Below, piece by piece: positions 1-11,640 of a stretch of DNA of 64,000 nucleotides. The stretch covers positions 932,501-996,500 of the forward strand of contig JAAOOA010000011.1 of the NCBI GenBank assembly GCA_012861695.1. Direction: 5' to 3'. How positions within the stretch are numbered: position 1 is the stretch's first letter; every line of letters begins with the position of its first letter. Source of the stretch: Trematomus loennbergii (taxonomy: Eukaryota; Chordata; Actinopteri; Perciformes; Nototheniidae). The position numbers and the translations under genes are program-made. The notes below the pieces were generated by a model. That model ran no database searches. It saw only the letters and a list, made by a program, of their open reading frames with translations, and had not been told where the DNA came from.

Positions 1-188
1 AGGGAGTTGGCCTGGGAACCAGTTTGAGCCCCGATCGGACCAAACATAAGGAGCGTGGACTGGTAGCTGGACAGGTGCCATTTCACCTGGGAACTGCCGA
101 GGTGTCCTTGAGCAACGCACCGAACCCCCAATTGGCCCAACTGTGTGTATAAAAAAAGGTCTAAACAGAGTGGAGTTTCCCCAGGGGG
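1..188. other. meak7 intron start of window, SINE-like fragment
   Basis: No exon is visible. The stretch with GAGGTGTCCTTGAGCAACG and CACCGAACCCCCAA resembles the body of a common tRNA-derived fish SINE, without a clear head or tail here. Assignment is from memory of such repeats only. Confidence 0.35.
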
Positions 189-1420
189 ATCAGTAAAGGT
201 TGATCCTACCTGCAGTCTGACGCAGCAGGTAGGATCAACCTTTACTGATCCTACCTGCAGTCTGACGCAGCAGGTAGGGTCAACCTTTACTGATCCTACC
301 TGCAGCAGTCTGACGCAGCAGGTAGGATCAGTAAAGGTTGATCCTACCTGCAGCCTGACGCAGCAGGTAGGATCAGTAAAGGTTGATCCTACCTGCAGCC
401 TGACGCAGCAGGTAGGATCAGTAAGGTTGACCCTACCTGCAGTCTGACGCAGCAGGTAGGATCAACCTTTACTGATCCTACCTGCAGCAGTCTGACGCAG
501 CAGGTAGGATCAGTAAAGGTTGATCCTACCTGCAGCCTGACGCAGCAGGTAGGATCAGTAAAGGTTGATCCTACCTGCAGCCTGACGCAGCAGGTAGGAT
601 CAGTAAAGGTCGATCCTACCTGCAGCCTGACGCAGCAGGTAGGATCAGTAAAGGTTGATCCTACCTGCAGCAGCCTGACGCAGCAGGTAGGATCAGTAAA
701 GATTGACCCTACCTGCAGCCTGACGCAGCAGGTAGGATCAGTAAAGGTCGATCCTACCTGCAGCCTGACGCAGCAGGTAGGATCAGTAAAGGTTGATCCT
801 ACCTGCAGCAGCCTGACGCAGCAGGTAGGATCAGTAAAGGTTGATCCTACCTGCAGCCTGACGCAGCAGGTAGGATCAGTAAAGATTGACCCTACCTGCA
901 GCCTGACGCAGCAGGTAGGATCAGTAAAGGTCGATCCTACCTGCAGCCTGACGCAGCAGGTAGGATCAGTAAAGGTCGATCCTACCTGCAGCAGCCTGAC
1001 GCAGCAGGTAGGATCAGTAAAGATTGACCCTACCTGCAGTCTGACGCAGCAGACAGGATCAGTAAAGGTTGACCCTACCTGCAGTCTGACGCAGCAGGTA
1101 GGATCAGTAAAGATTGACCCTACCTGCAGCCTGACGCAGCAGACAGGATCAGTAAAGGTTGACCCTACCTGCAGTCTGACGCAGCAGGTAGGATCAGTAA
1201 AGGTTGACCCTACCTGCAGTCTGACGCAGCAGGTAGGATCAGTAAAGGTTGACCCTACCTGCAGTCTGACGCAGCAGGTAGGATCAGTAAAGGTTGATCC
1301 TACCTGCAGCCTGACGCAGCAGGTAGGATCAGTAAAGGTTGATCCTACCTGCAGCAGCCTGACGCAGCAGGTAGGGTCAGTAAAGGTTGACCCTACCTGC
1401 AGCCTGACGCAGCAGACAGG
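187..1420. repeat. 45-bp minisatellite with internal palindrome, about 27 copies
   Basis: The consensus unit is about 45 bases with a PstI-type CTGCAG. Some units carry an extra CAG (48 bases). Inside each unit GCAGGTAGGATCA and TGATCCTACCTGC are 13-base inverted arms around an 8-base loop, usually GTAAAGGT. Because 45 is divisible by 3, long open frames arise on both strands (for example 389-1483 on -), but they are by-products of the repeat. It lies in a meak7 intron. Confidence 0.95.
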
Positions 1421-1583
1421 AACCGGCAGGAAGCTGAGTAATGTGCTGCTGTGGAGGGGTGGCAGCAAACGTGTTTTGGACAATAATGAAAAGGCCTACC
1501 TAAAAAATCGATATATATATATATCGGATTCACCAGCAAATACATTTTCATTCATTCTTATCCCTGTGTTATCATCTCTCCAG

Positions 1584-1769
1584 TTGCCGGACAGCTACAG
1601 CGCCCCCTGGAGACTGGTGTTCTCCACACAGCTGCACGGAGAGAGCTTCTCCGGATGGTGACCGGTCTGACCAAGTGTGGCCCCACCCTGCTGCTCATCA
1701 GAGACACAAAGGGCCACATCTTCGGGGGCTTCGCCTCCCATGCCTGGGAGCTCAGACCTAAGTTCCAGG
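1584..1769 (+). CDS. meak7: meak7 exon, first half of TLDc domain (apparent frameshift)
   Basis: Acceptor CTCTCCAG precedes 1584 and donor GTGAGA follows 1769. It reads LPDSYSAPWRLVFSTQLHGE in one frame, then the match to the family continues in the next frame with LTKCGPTLLLIRDTKGHIFG. One base, most simply a C at 1651-1652 (TCTCCGG), is missing. With it the exon ends in phase 1, as the next exon requires. Confidence 0.9.
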
Positions 1770-3039
1770 GTGAGAGAAGACAGCACTCCCTTGTTGATGT
1801 GAGATGATCTGTGCTATGTGATGGAGCATGTCTTCTCTATCAGCTGCCTTCACAGTGTTATGGAGAACACATCAGCCTTCTCTCTCACTTCAGCAAGTAG
1901 ACCAATGCTACACAGTGTAGCAGCTTAAATACTATACTAGATAATGTACCTCTAATTATTGTCATTATTTATAGAACTGCCATGTAACAGTAGATTGAGT
2001 TTATCCTAGCATAAGCTATAGTTATACAACAGCTAACCAGTGACAGCTTGAAAGGTTTTTATTATTTTGTCTTTATTAAACAAAGACTTCCAAATCCATT
2101 CATGTCAAAAAGAGAAGAGATGATTTCTGCCAGATGTAGCTTTTATCTGATATACACCCAATCTTGCCGGTTGTATAGTATATAAGCAACTTAAGGTGCA
2201 CCACCATCCTTTAGCTAAAGTGTTAAGTCATTATTACTCAGTAGTTTGCTGGATTGAAAGTCATTTGAAGCTGAAGTTTCGAGTTGATTATATTGTAATG
2301 ATCAGGCGAATGCTCATACAGTGTGTCTCTAAGTGTTTGCCACCATGGTTACGTGACATCATAAAGCTACTTTAGGATTCACAAACTACCTCCAAGCTTC
2401 ACTCATACACTTTGTCTTGGAGTGGCCATTCTTTTTGTAAATAATTATAATCAGTTTTATTATGCATCATTAGGCCAGTGCACACATTATCATTGCACTT
2501 AGGCGGTTGGGAATGTTATTAGTTAAACCTCTATCTGTCAATCAAAATGTCTGCCATCTCTATAGTTCTGGTCTATCACATTCTGCATACTAACAAGTCG
2601 GACCTCATGCCAGTGTTTGAAGCACCTGTAAGGACTTTGGGCCGGCGGAGGCTAGCATCTGTAACCCTACTGAGAGACATATTGCCTGCCATGGTCACCA
2701 TTTCAGAGAGCTGTAAATCAGGAACGTGCAGATCACAAAGTGTGTTGCTGTTCCTCTTTTCTTATGTTGGGAAATGTACACACAACAAAAATACTTTAGA
2801 ATGATCACTCATCTGATTTAATTTAGATTTAGTTACAGTTGCTCCTTTTAAGAATGAATTCACAGATACATTTAAAACAACTGAATAAAGATATGTATAT
2901 TAACATCTGATGGATACCAGTTTATTCAGGCGGTAAATCCATGATGCTGTGTAGGAGCGGTGCTCTTCAGCTCACATCAGGCCTGATGTTACAGCTCTGA
3001 GAACAGAACACTCAGGAAGCATCACTACTTGTTTGAATA

Positions 3040-3071
<32 letters not shown>

Positions 3072-6000
3072 GTGACTCCAGATGCTTCCTGTTCACTGTG
3101 TTCCCCAGACTGAGAGTTTACACAGCAACTGGATACAACGAGCACTTCATGTACCTGAACCAGAACCAGCAGACCATGCCCAACGGACTGGTGAGACTGC
3201 ACCGTTTAAAACTTTACATTACATTACATTACATTACATTACATTACATTACATTACATTACATGTCACTTGTTAGACGCTTTTCTCCAAAGCGACTTAC
3301 ATACTCAATACTGTGGACAATCCCCACAGGAGCACTTTGGGGTGAAGTGTCTCAGGGACACAACGACATGCTGACTGCAGTGGGGTTTGAACCTGTGCTC
3401 CCCGATCCCAACACCAACGCACCATCCACTGCGCCACAGCCTCCCTCCCATTTACTAAGTCAATATTATTAAGCATTATGTTTTTCTTTGAGGATGGCCA
3501 CTGTCCGTTGTTATAACATAATGATGGAACTTCTTTCAGTTTGGAACAAACCATCCTTTGACTAAAGGATGGTTTGTTCATACTTGGTGGTCAAAGCTCT
3601 CCTTTATTGTGATGGGTACAATAGAGTGTTATTTATCAAAGTACAGTAGCTATTGTTTAAATCCACACCACAACAGGACCCCTAAAGAGCCAGAGTCCGA
3701 ACTACACATGGAGAAGTTCACTTATGATGCTCCAAACATCTGGAACAAACTCCCAGGAACCTGCAGGTCCGCTGCAACGAAGACTACTTTGAAAGACTTT
3801 TCTTTTTGCCGCTGCTTTTAATTGAACTATTTATATCTTACAGGGCACTGTACCTTTATTCATGTATTTTTTATGTTTATTTGATTAACTTTGCTTTTAA
3901 ATGCCATTTATAATGTGAATCCGCTGCACTATTTCTTAATGCTCTTTAGCACTTTGAATTGCCTTGTGTTGCAAGTTGCTATATAAATCAACGTGCCTTG
4001 CCTAACAGCCAGTAAGCCGGAGAGAGGGCTGAACTATTTCATATAGACCTGATCCCTTGTGAAGTTGCTGATTGTAGAGAGACACCTGCACAGAGTCCTT
4101 ACCTAAGCAAAGCTAGCAGCTCCTCTCTGAGAAACTAACGTGTGTTTTCTGGCTGATACCAAACTGCACACAGACACAGGTTGAGGATATCTTTTGAAAC
4201 TGTACCAGCAGTACGGTGAACACAATACTACGAGTGCTTTTTGTTTTCCAAAAATAAATAGATCAATGAATGTTTATCTCTTAATAAGTGGTATCATGTT
4301 TACTGTACTTTCATGATCACCAGTTAAAGAGTACATTCTGACATAAGAATGCTCCTGTTTTCATTGAGCTTTGATGTAATACAATATTGGCCGATGATTG
4401 GCAAGTAGGAGAGAAGGAAAAACACTTCAAGACAGATCATGTTTTTCTTTTCTAACCCTTCATGTGTCTCTCTCAGGGTATGGGGGGTCAGCACGGGTAC
4501 TTCGGCTTGTGGCTGGACAGTGATTTTGGCCGCGGTCACAGCCGTGCACGGCCCAGGTGCACCACCTACGGCAGCCCCCAGCTGTCTGAGGAGGAGGACT
4601 TCAGCCTGGACTCTGTGGAGGTGTGGGCCGTGGGGAAGCCCCCAGAACCACAGGAGGTCAGAGGACATTCTTTCTTTCTTTCTTTTTATAAGACAAAATA
4701 GAGGAAATAAAGTCAGGGGATAATGTGGTTTATCAGAACAACTGTTCAATGGATTATTTATCCTGCGAAAGTCATGAAGGAGCCATTCTTAAGTAGAAGA
4801 AGTCAGTCCAAGACATTTGAATTGAAATGTGATCCTTGTATGAACTCTTATCTGTCCTGTCCAGTATTTCACTCTCACTCTGTTCCTGCTTGAGCTCCTG
4901 AATGACCCTCCGTGATCAATAAAGGTCCCTGTTATCTTATCTTAGTTCTGGACTTTGCCAAAGTAATAATATGCAGAGGTTGATGCTGTGGGTGGAGACG
5001 GATGGAGCAGGGCCCTCTGCTGGGGGGTGAGGGGCTGACAGGCTGGGGGACGGATGAGACAGGGAGACAGACACAGGCTGCAGCATTTTCACAGTCAGGA
5101 GGAGCAGACCTTAGTATGAAATATATACTTTATATTATTTTTACAATTTGTCATGCACTGAAGTCCATATTCAGTGGAATCAAAAGAAAGGGGAAAAAAA
5201 GACCACCCATGTTCTCTTTTGAATGAATCCAAAAGAGAATGCAGAAGCTCGATCTGGGTTCCCCTCTGTGTTTATGAGTGACAGGTGACAGACACAGGTT
5301 TGGCCAGGATAAACATTCTTCTTCCTTAGTTCTTTATTTTCCCTTTTGTAGAACAAGTCAGAATGAAGTATTGTCAGATCCCTTTTTAGATGAAATGTTT
5401 TGAATAGTTTGATTCATTTGAGCCACAAGAGGCTTATGTACCTTAGTTCTAAACTGAAAACAAAATGTCTCTGCACAAGCTTTGTTCCTCTTGTTTTCAC
5501 AGATGAAAAAGAAATGGTTGTCCATGCCACTAACTCCTTTTCAAACATTTGATTTGACCTTTATTCTCAAACTTGTGTAAAGTCTAAACAGCAAAGAGAA
5601 CACAGTAGAGGTCAGTTTTCCTTCTTGCCTCTGGGCCTTCATAGCAGAACATCAGGCCTCCATAGCAGAACACCAGGTCTCCATATCAGAGCATCAGGTC
5701 TCCATAGCAGAGCATCAGGTCTCCATAGCAGAACACCAGGTCTCCATAGCAGAACACCAGGTCTCCATAGCAGAACACCAGGCCTCCATAGCAGAACACC
5801 AGGCCTCCATAGCAGAACATCAGGCCTCCATAGCAGAACACCAGGTCTCCATAGCAGAACACCAGGTCTCCATAGCAGAGCACCAGGTCTCCATAGCAGA
5901 ACACCAGGCCTCCATAGCAGAACACCAGGTCTCCATAGCAGAACACCAGGTCTCCATAGCAGAACATCAGGCCTCCATAGCAGAACATCAGGTCTCCATA

Positions 6001-6767
6001 GCAGAACATCAGGCCTCCATAGCAGAACATCAGGCCTCCATAGCAGAACACCAGGTCTCCATAGCAGAACACCAGGTCTCCATAGCAGAACACCAGGTCT
6101 CCATAGCAGAACACCAGGTCTCCATAGCAGAACACCAGGCCTCCATAGCAGAACACCAGGCCTCCATAGCAGAACACCAGGTCTCCATAGCAGAGCATCA
6201 GGTCTCCATAGCAGAACACCAGGTCTCCATAGCAGAACATCAGGCCTCCATAGCAGAACATCAGGCCTCCATAGCAGAGCATCAGGCCTCCATAGCAGAA
6301 CACCAGGCCTCCATAGCAGAACACCAGGTCTCCATAGCAGAACACCAGGTCTCCATAGCAGAACACCAGGCCTCCATAGCAGAACACCAGGTCTCCATAG
6401 CAGAACACCAGGCCTCCATAGCAGAACACCAGGTCTCCATAGCAGAACACCAGGTCTCCATAGCAGAACACCAGGCCTCCATAGCAGAACACCAGGCCTC
6501 CATAGCAGAGCATCAGGCCCATAGCAGAACACCAGGTCTCCATAGCAGAACATCAGGCCTGTGACTACACCACCTATAGGGAAGCGTTTCCTTCAGACTG
6601 TAAAGAGTTCCACTTGAGATATCTCTGTATTCTTTGTGTTTCAGGGCGAGGAGGGACAGGGCAAAAAGAGCATCCTGGATATGGACCCAGAGGTCCAGGC
6701 CATGATGGAGATGACGGGGAAGACTCTGCACAGTCAGGGCCTCAGGGAGCCGGAGGAGGATCAGTGA
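1584..6767 (+). CDS. meak7: meak7 (tldc1), 3' part of gene: TLDc-domain mTOR-associated protein, four terminal coding exons
   Basis: Four exons splice in phase to give the C-terminal part of a TLDc protein: 1584-1769, 3072-3190, 4477-4656 and 6645-6767 (stop TGA at 6765-6767). Recognisable family blocks are FGGFASHAWEL, ATGYNEHFMYLN, GMGGQHGYFGLW and the C-terminal SILDMDPEVQA/SQGLREPEED. This order and tail match vertebrate MEAK7 (TLDC1/KIAA1609) rather than OXR1, NCOA7 or TLDC2. MEAK7 is known as a lysosome-associated activator of an alternative mTOR signalling route; its TLDc domain is a beta-sandwich also found in V-ATPase regulators. The N-terminal exons lie upstream of the window. The first exon here carries an apparent one-base deletion (about 1651). 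Two minisatellites (45-bp and 21-bp units) occupy its introns. plcg2 follows about 12 kb downstream on the same strand. The gene name is secure from sequence; function is from the family. Confidence 0.93.
1770..3040. other. meak7 intron, no recognised feature
   Basis: A/T-rich intron between the first two meak7 exons. No splice-bounded coding match, RNA gene or inverted-repeat element was recognised. Confidence 0.6.
3041..3068. repeat. (TG)n microsatellite at the 3' end of a meak7 intron
   Basis: About 14 TG repeats end directly at the TGCAG acceptor of the next exon, so they replace a normal polypyrimidine tract. Confidence 0.95.
3072..3190 (+). CDS. meak7: meak7 exon, middle of TLDc domain
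   Basis: Preceded by a (TG)n tract that runs directly into the acceptor TGCAG; donor GTGAGA at 3191. Encodes DSRCFLFTVFPRLRVYTATG, YNEHFMYLNQNQQTMPNGL, the conserved core of TLDc. The reading frame is continuous with the exons on both sides. Confidence 0.93.
3212..3263. repeat. (ATTAC)n pentanucleotide microsatellite
   Basis: About ten perfect ATTAC units just after a meak7 donor, next to the 3' end of the minus-strand SINE that follows; it may have grown from the SINE tail. Confidence 0.95.
3262..3448 (-). mobile_element. tRNA-derived SINE (V-SINE/HE1-like), minus strand
   Basis: Read on the minus strand it starts with a tRNA-like head with an A box (TGGCGCAGTGG) and a B box (GGTTCAAACCCC), and ends with AAGTCGCTTTGGAGAAAAGC. 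It closely matches the plus-strand copy at 34716-34905, which fixes its limits. The family name is inferred. Confidence 0.8.
3655..4004 (+). mobile_element. 5'-truncated LINE 3' end (L2/Rex1-type)
   Basis: Contains the end of a reverse-transcriptase ORF (PNIWNKLPGTCRSAATKTTL), a pattern common at the C-terminus of fish non-LTR elements. A 3' UTR follows, ending TTGAATTGCCTTG ... ATATAAATCAACGTGCCTTG. Lies in a meak7 intron. Confidence 0.7.
4477..4656 (+). CDS. meak7: meak7 exon, end of TLDc domain
   Basis: Acceptor TCTCTCAG and donor GTCAGA. Exactly 60 codons in phase 0: GMGGQHGYFGLWLDSDFGRG followed by CTTYGSPQLSEEED and VEVWAVGKPPEPQE. The glycine-rich strand and the VEVWAVG end of the TLDc fold are clear. 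Confidence 0.94.
4657..5634. other. meak7 intron, no recognised feature
   Basis: Unique-looking intron sequence between the last two introns' landmarks. No exon, RNA gene or bounded mobile element was seen. Confidence 0.55.
5636..6560. repeat. 21-bp minisatellite, about 44 copies
   Basis: The unit is CAGGTCTCCATAGCAGAACAC, with T/C (GGTCT or GGCCT) and CAC/CAT variants. The unit is 7 codons, so it is open in several frames on both strands; these are not genes. It fills most of the last meak7 intron and ends about 85 bases before the last exon. Confidence 0.96.
6645..6767 (+). CDS. meak7: meak7 terminal coding exon
   Basis: Acceptor TTTCAG before 6645; 40 codons plus TGA. It reads GEEGQGKKSILDMDPEVQAM then TGKTLHSQGLREPEEDQ. 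This C-terminal tail after TLDc is specific to MEAK7, which is the best single argument for the gene name. Confidence 0.93.
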   Translation, partial: GEEGQGKKSILDMDPEVQAMMEMTGKTLHSQGLREPEEDQ

Positions 6768-8333
6768 ACCATGTCCCGTCCACCTGGTGCTCACACAAAC
6801 TTGGATTTGTCACATGACAACGCTTGATAACATTTATATCTCACCTAAAGACAAGTGTGCAGTACCAAATATAGTGATATCAGAGGTTTCCCCTGCCTTT
6901 CATTTAGCAACAAGCTGTTTTGAATAACACAGCACTGAAATCATTCTCTTGTTTACATGGATCAGCTGTTAAATATGGGGTTGGCTATGGAAGATGTCAT
7001 TAAGGCATAAACCAGGCTAACAATGGCCTAACGAAGTCTAAAGGCTTCAGCATCAGCGCAGAAGGAGCAATTCTCTTCTCATTCAAACTACTGAGGAAAG
7101 TAAGCACAGCAAAACTGAAGGTTACACCACTGATAGCCATGTTAAATAACAGTCAAATATAACATGGATTTGTCCTGAAAGTGAGCCCATTTTAAGAAAA
7201 GTCTAATTGTTCAATGCTGTTTGGAAGAAGGTTTTTAGGAGACAGAATCTGACACGGGCCTGTTGTCAGTTTCTGTGAACATGTGCTGAATGAACATTCT
7301 TCTGATCAGTTGAACTGTCTGAGAAGCTTAGGAGTGACTCCGGGAGTGAGTCCACTACCAGAGGAGAGGTTGACTGTTTATCAGTTATTCCTTCATCGCT
7401 CCTCAAACTGACCAATAGAGGAATGCCTGTGAAATGTGTCATAGTGACAGACTGTGTTGTGTATGCAGATGTGATGCTGTGCATTTTATTTTCTCATTGT
7501 AGTGGTTCAGGTTTGAATATCAAGTACAACTAACTGAGGATTTGCAGCAGGTCAACATGTGTTATGTTATGAACAAACGCTTGCAATAAACTGAAGAAGC
7601 AGGCCAGCTTATCACAGCTCAGATGTAACACCTATATATGTATTGTTTATTTATCAAATATATTGATTGAGTATATCAAACAGAATAACGTGTGGTGTAA
7701 GAGGAAGAGTGGTATCATGGAGATGTTATATGGAATGCAGTCAGCTCCTCCTGGTTAGGATCCCTTCACATGTTCATCCTTTCAAAAGGTTTGAACCGGG
7801 AGCAGAGTGACTAGCCGAGGTCTGTCTCCTCTTGTCAAAAACAAACAGACCCGTGGATAAAAAGCGGCAGAGCAGTTTCACGTTATAAAGTGTTTTTACC
7901 CCGGCACTGGGTAAAGCTAAAGCTAGCTCAACTTGTTTTGCTAAAGACTTCAAACAACCAAGAGATACAAAGAAGTCTAAGAAGAATTCTGGCTTACAAT
8001 TTGATAACATGGTGACAGCTTCTGGCAGACAATCGACAGGCTGAGGTTTGCTTAAAGGGGATTGGCTATTACAGGAGACAATATGAAACTGACCGTTAGC
8101 TTTATTACAGTTTAAGATTTCTCCTGTTTGGAAAATGGTTTGAAACATTTGGTATAATGTGAAAACACAACCCTAAAAAAATATCCAAAACTTAGGTCTA
8201 GTGAATTCATATATTTATCTGTTTGCTGACCAATTCAAACTCTAAAATATCTTCAGGACATACTCACATAATAGATACCTCTTACTATAATTACAATTGT
8301 CGTAATATATGGTGTTTTAACTGGATGTAGGAT

Positions 8334-8337
<4 letters not shown>
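6768..8337. other. meak7 3' UTR and intergenic sequence
   Basis: Follows the meak7 stop. No coding exon was recognised. A 124-codon minus-strand frame at 7774-8148 has no family resemblance and no splice context. The region after the AATAAA at 7585 is intergenic. Confidence 0.5.
7585..7590 (+). terminator. candidate polyadenylation signal of meak7
   Basis: AATAAA about 820 bases after the meak7 stop, in an A/T-rich stretch free of recognised repeats. It is the first canonical hexamer seen after the stop codon. No transcript evidence is available. Confidence 0.35.
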
Positions 8338-8576
<239 letters not shown>

Positions 8577-9469
8577 GAAAACATTATTTCAGTGAATAAA
8601 GGAAACACTGCCCCACTGGCTGGAAGGCGGAACTGCTGTCTCTGGTGTTTCTCAGCCCAGTGAAATGTATCTTCATCTGATCTTGTCTGACTTTGAGTTG
8701 TAAAAGCTGGCATGAAATAAATGAGTGGATCTGAACTAATACGAACCTGCTATGAGACTGAAAGGCTGCTCTGTATCTGTATTAACACCCCCCCCCCCTT
8801 CTGTTCCGCTAACATGCAAATTACTGAGGCAAGTTCCACATGCAAATGTCTTATATAATCTTACAGAAATGCACACAATGGCACGGTGGACATGGTTTCA
8901 TGAAGAATGTTTGTTCTTGTCTTAATATTTGTGTATGGAAATCATTTTATTATTTTATTCCCAGAAATGTGAATACATTTGGAACTTGGATCACCCCATT
9001 GTATTACACCTTTTCCATTCCAGATACATACAAAGGGTAAAGATAGGCTACTTAAGTACAATTCAGAGATAGGCTATATTTTAATTAAGTATTTATTTTA
9101 AACGCTTACATTTAACCATGATAACTGTAATTCAGAGAAGAATATTTTATTAAAGTTGTTTTGACTTACTACTGTACTGACACAGATCCAGCAGTGTATA
9201 CACTGCAGCATCACGGCTGAAGCACATTACTCCAGTGATATCAATTATACAGAAATAACTCAGAAAGGGATCATTCTGCAGCATAAAACGTATCATATTT
9301 CACACTTTAAGTACATAATGCGTATACAATGTTGCACTTTAACTTAAGTAAGGATTTAAAATGTTCTCCAGAAGTTTTTCCTTGTACGATGTGAGGGTCT
9401 AAGGACAGAGGGTCTAAGGACAGAGGGTGTCGTTTTCTCATACTGATATTCTGAACAAACTGTGCTGTT

Positions 9470-9585
9470 GTATTTGCTGTAAAGTGTCTTTACTGTAGGG
9501 TTTTTATTATATGTACAGCACTTTGGCTCGACCAAAAATCGTTTATAAATGTGCTATATAAATAAAACTTGATTGATTTGATTTG
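9470..9585 (+). repeat. LINE 3' tail fragment
   Basis: Ends TTATAAATGTGCTATATAAA TAAAACTTGATTGATTTGATT, the 3' end pattern of fish L2-like LINEs. No coding part remains. Confidence 0.5.
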
Positions 9586-9812
9586 AAAAGCAAGACGTCA
9601 AGTGTAAAGAAGCAGGTTATTTTAGGAGTACTGTTACTTAGTCGGCTATAGGATCTGAATATTGAATAAAGAGTCATATATTCTTACATTTTCTCTACCA
9701 TTCTTACTTTTAAATGTATAAATGAGGTTGCTTCAGGTTATTGGAATAAGTATATGGTGTAAAGTAACTATAGTACTGTACTTTATAAAAAAATAAAATA
9801 TTTTCTCGAGTA

Positions 9813-11090
9813 GGGGAGACCAGGGACAGTTGCAACACTTTTTTGGGCTTTTCCCCAATAAGTAAAAAAACATTTACAATAGGATAGCCATTTTGCTATA
9901 TTATACATTATCAATAGGTCAGCTACTGAAACAATGTATTTAAGATGTTTTTATGAAATAAGTACAGGTTGGAAAATGTATTTAAAAAAAAAACCTCAAC
10001 TGTTACAACTGTCCTTGTGTACAGGGACAGTTGTAGCACATGCCAGGCATGGTTGTAACATGTTAATAACGGTTACCTTTATTAACATGTTTCACACTAC
10101 ATGACAACAAATAGGGAAAGCTGTCAAATTCTAAGGCAACAAGATTTGAATGGGGTTTCACACATCCTCCAACAATGAACAATGAACAGGATAACAGATA
10201 ACACACACAGCATCATCCTCTGTGAAGGATTAAACTGTTCTCTGAGCTGAGACCATAGTATAAATCAGCTACCTCCATCAGATAGTCTCTCAAAAGCATC
10301 TCCTGCTCTGTTGAGAACACCTTCTTTGGTGTCCAGTAGCCTACTCTTGGGGGTGTTTGTGATCCCTGACTCTCCAACCTCAGCCTCTTTGTATGGAACC
10401 GGTACAGGGTGACATGGCATATATCCAGGGACTTTGCCACTTCCCTGAATGATTTGCCCTTCTCAACTTCATTTGAGGCCCTCTGCAGCAGAGCAAGTGG
10501 CACTCCCCTGTCTGTCTTCCTCTTTCTGACATTTGGCATACTGTAAACACACACACACACACTTTAGGCCTACTGTACAGTATTTTATTCTGTTTATTTT
10601 TACAGGGACAATGCACACCAATCAACAATACAACTGTATGCTTGAATGAACAATTGATCATTCAAGCAAATGTGCCATCATTGTAAATGTGCCATGTTAC
10701 AACCGTCCCGTTACAACCGTCCCAGGACCACCAGTCTTGCTTTCACCCCCTGTGAACCTGCCTGATTGCTAGCTTGACCCATATTTAGCTAGTTATATTT
10801 GTAGCTTACAAAACAGTGATTCTAATAATACTAGTTTGGATTCCTAGACATTTGAACTCAAGACAGTATCCAAAAAATACATCATATAATTTTAGTTAAT
10901 ATTTGACCTCAGAAACACACTTTTGCTGATATCTTACGCGAGAAATTCAAACGTGGCTCCGTTTTTTCTCAGCGATCTTACCATCTATCTGCGCATGTGC
11001 AGAGTGAGTTTCATCACTCTAGCTTGTTTGTGATTGGAGATATTGAAGGTGTTACAACCGACCCGTGTTGCAACTGTACCTGGTCTCCCC
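9813..11090 (-). mobile_element. pogo-like (Tc1/mariner) DNA transposon with TA duplication
   Basis: Terminal inverted repeats are GGGGAGACCAGGGACAGTTG CAACAC on the left and its reverse complement with one mismatch on the right. Both are flanked by TA (9811-9812, 11091-11092), the Tc1/mariner target duplication. On the minus strand 10536-10213 encodes a psq-type helix-turn-helix start. There is no DDE catalytic domain, so the copy is not autonomous. The interior also holds GTTACAACCGTCCC direct repeats. Superfamily is inferred from TA plus HTH. Confidence 0.75.
10213..10560 (-). pseudogene. transposase N-terminal HTH (psq) remnant
   Basis: Reads MPNVRKRKTDRGVPLALLQR then KGKSFREVAKSLDICHVTLYR, the usual shape of a pipsqueak/pogo DNA-binding helix-turn-helix (basic start, EV..GKS.R.VA..L.I...TL.R). 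About 105 residues remain before a stop; the DDE domain expected after it is absent. It sits between the inverted repeats of 9813-11090. Confidence 0.65.
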
Positions 11091-11093
11091 TAC

Positions 11094-11640
11094 TGTACTT
11101 CTACCCCACTACAATTCAGAGGTGAATGGTGTACTTTTACTCCACTACATGTATTTAATACCTTTAGTTACTTCACAGATGTGGATGTAATGATGTGAAA
11201 TATAATCAAGTGTTAAATCAGACTTTAGTTCCACCTGGAGTAAATTCACAAGCTACCCTGCAGAATACAAAAATTCAAACTAGCTGCACCTTTACCAGCT
11301 TTGAGAACACTTTCATGATCAATCATTATAAAACATATCATATATATTATTCTGAAATGGACCAATCTGCACAATGACTACTTTTACTGTCGCTACTTTA
11401 ACTATATTTTGATGCTAATACTTTTCTACTTTTACTTGAGGAACATTTTGAATGCAGGACTTTTACTTTTGGTACTTTAAGTATATTTTGATGATAATAC
11501 TTTTGATAATACCTTTGTACTTTTACTAAGTAACATTTTGATTGCAGGACTTTTACTTGTAACAGAGTATTCCTACACTCTGGTACTTCTACTTTTAATT
11601 AAGTACAAGATCTGAGTACTTCTCAACCTCTGCTGGTAGT
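11094..11640. repeat. interspersed repeat of the 'stepwise TACTTT/AGTAC' family
   Basis: Shares CTCCACTACATGTATTTAAT, ACTTTAGTTCCACCTGGAGT and CTTTTACTTGTAACAGAG with copies at 12480-12740, 26560-27010 (reverse), 38522-38743/45546-45805 and a weaker copy at 19072-19470. About 500 bp in full form. A non-autonomous DNA element is likely; the family name was not recognised. Confidence 0.7.

Noticed and set aside
187..1420. Possible CRISPR-like array (palindromic repeats)
   Set aside because: No unique spacers of constant length; vertebrate genomic context; it is a simple minisatellite.
389..1483. 364-codon minus-strand frame of repeated VGSTFTDPTCCVRLQ
   Set aside because: It is the 45-bp minisatellite read in frame; the same array is open on the plus strand too, and no splice or start context supports a gene.
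5625..6553. About 300-codon frames (LHSRTPG and LLWRPGV repeats)
   Set aside because: Created by the 21-bp tandem repeat, whose length is a multiple of three; open on both strands.
7774..8148. 124-codon minus-strand frame downstream of meak7
   Set aside because: No recognised domain, no splice signals in context, composition like the flanking non-coding DNA.
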